Below are positions 5,768 through 6,153 of a stretch of 6,153 nucleotides of DNA, in pieces; the first letter of the stretch is position 1, and the number at the start of each line of letters is the position of its first letter. A program made the translations under genes and the position numbers. Origin of the DNA: Tannerella sp. (lineage in GTDB: Bacteria; Bacteroidota; Bacteroidia; Bacteroidales; Tannerellaceae); assembly GCA_031277235.1 (NCBI GenBank), contig JAITMT010000548.1, positions 1 through 6,153 on the forward strand. Direction: 5' to 3'. The notes below the pieces were generated by a model. That model made no database searches and was not told the DNA's origin. It saw nothing but the letters and a program-made list of their open reading frames with translations.

Positions 5768-6153
5768 ATGGCAATTCTGATAGATAAAAATACCCGCGTG
5801 ATAACGCAAGGCATGACCGGCAAGACCGGACTGCTCCATACCCGCATGTGCCGCGATTATGCCTTCGGCAAGGAATGTTTCGTCGCCGGCGTAAACCCGA
5901 AAAAGGCGGGCGAAGTATATGAAAACGTTCCAGTGTATGAATCGGTGATGGCGGCAAAGCAAGCGACCGGCGCCAACGCTAGCGTGATTTATGTGCCGCC
6001 TGCAGGCGCCGCCGACGCCATCTGGGAAGCGGTGGCTGCCGACCTTGACCTGGTGATTTGCATCACCGAAGGGATTCCGGTACGCGACATGGTGGTGTTG
6101 CGCGACCGTATGCGCAAGGAAAATAGCCGGACGCTGCTCGTCGGTCCCAACTG
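5768..6153 (+). CDS. sucD: Succinyl-CoA synthetase alpha subunit, 3'-truncated by window end
   Basis: The alpha subunit binds CoA and carries the phosphohistidine intermediate; it pairs with SucC, whose gene ends 15 bp upstream, so the two form an operon. About 128 N-terminal codons are visible out of roughly 290-300 expected, so the active-site histidine lies beyond the window. The visible part is the CoA-binding Rossmann domain: MAILIDKNTRVITQGMTGKTG, with the glycine-rich loop at about residues 15-20, then VIYVPPAGAADAIWEA, CITEGIPVRDM and, at the edge, LLVGPN, which precedes the conserved Cys-Pro-Gly. Instead of the G(F/I)TGxxG...GGVTPGKGG pattern common in E. coli and Bacteroidetes SucD, it has TGKTG...HTRMCRDYA...VAGVNPKKAGE, the version I recall from Burkholderia-type betaproteobacteria. 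The start is supported by an AGGAG ribosome binding site. Confidence 0.95.
   Translation, partial: MAILIDKNTRVITQGMTGKTGLLHTRMCRDYAFGKECFVAGVNPKKAGEVYENVPVYESVMAAKQATGANASVIYVPPAGAADAIWEAVAADLDLVICITEGIPVRDMVVLRDRMRKENSRTLLVGPN

Noticed and set aside
5338..5847. 169-codon minus-strand frame across the sucC-sucD junction
   Set aside because: Antisense to two conserved genes and low-complexity in composition; no evidence of a real protein.

Overview
The window reads as an ordinary chromosomal segment of a Bacteroidetes (probably Bacteroidales) genome. UvrC and Dtd have the sequence character of that phylum. Three of the four start codons in view (dtd, the decarboxylase, sucC) follow A/T-rich leaders with no Shine-Dalgarno. 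Two upstream regions carry matches to the Bacteroidetes promoter consensus (TAnnTTTG at -7, TTG at -33). All five protein-coding genes lie on the + strand. Taxonomy and similarity statements rest on remembered family sequences, not on a search.

Layout: (1) 1-1629, the 3' nine-tenths of uvrC, cut by the window start; its last codons run into a C/G-rich intergenic repeat. (2) 1630-2215, a 586-bp gap filled with palindromic and direct repeats: a 21-bp inverted repeat, two near-identical copies of a C/T-rich hairpin element, and a cluster of small hairpins built on two core motifs. (3) 2216-2668, dtd, a D-aminoacyl-tRNA deacylase. (4) 2669-3065, a gap that starts with a degenerate reverse-oriented copy of the C/T-rich element, then AT-rich DNA with a probable promoter at its end. 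(5) 3066-4445, a PLP-dependent aromatic-L-amino-acid decarboxylase-like gene with all key catalytic residues. (6) 4446-4585, a short gap with a weak terminator candidate and a good -7 promoter element. (7) 4586-5752 sucC, then 5768 to the window end sucD (5' part), the two subunits of succinyl-CoA synthetase.

Functionally the genes are a housekeeping mix: nucleotide excision repair (uvrC), translation quality control (dtd), amine formation (decarboxylase) and a TCA-cycle enzyme (sucCD). Only sucC-sucD is clearly an operon. uvrC and dtd are neighbours in many Bacteroidales as I recall, so the repeats appear to have expanded inside an old gene pair.

I see no undescribed multi-gene system. The points most worth a second look are: the sucCD pair, whose proteins look betaproteobacterial rather than Bacteroidetes-like and may be horizontally acquired; the repeat mosaic between uvrC and dtd, with a nested-insertion signature and a compensatory base-pair change; and the extension of the UvrC C-terminus by repeat-encoded residues.
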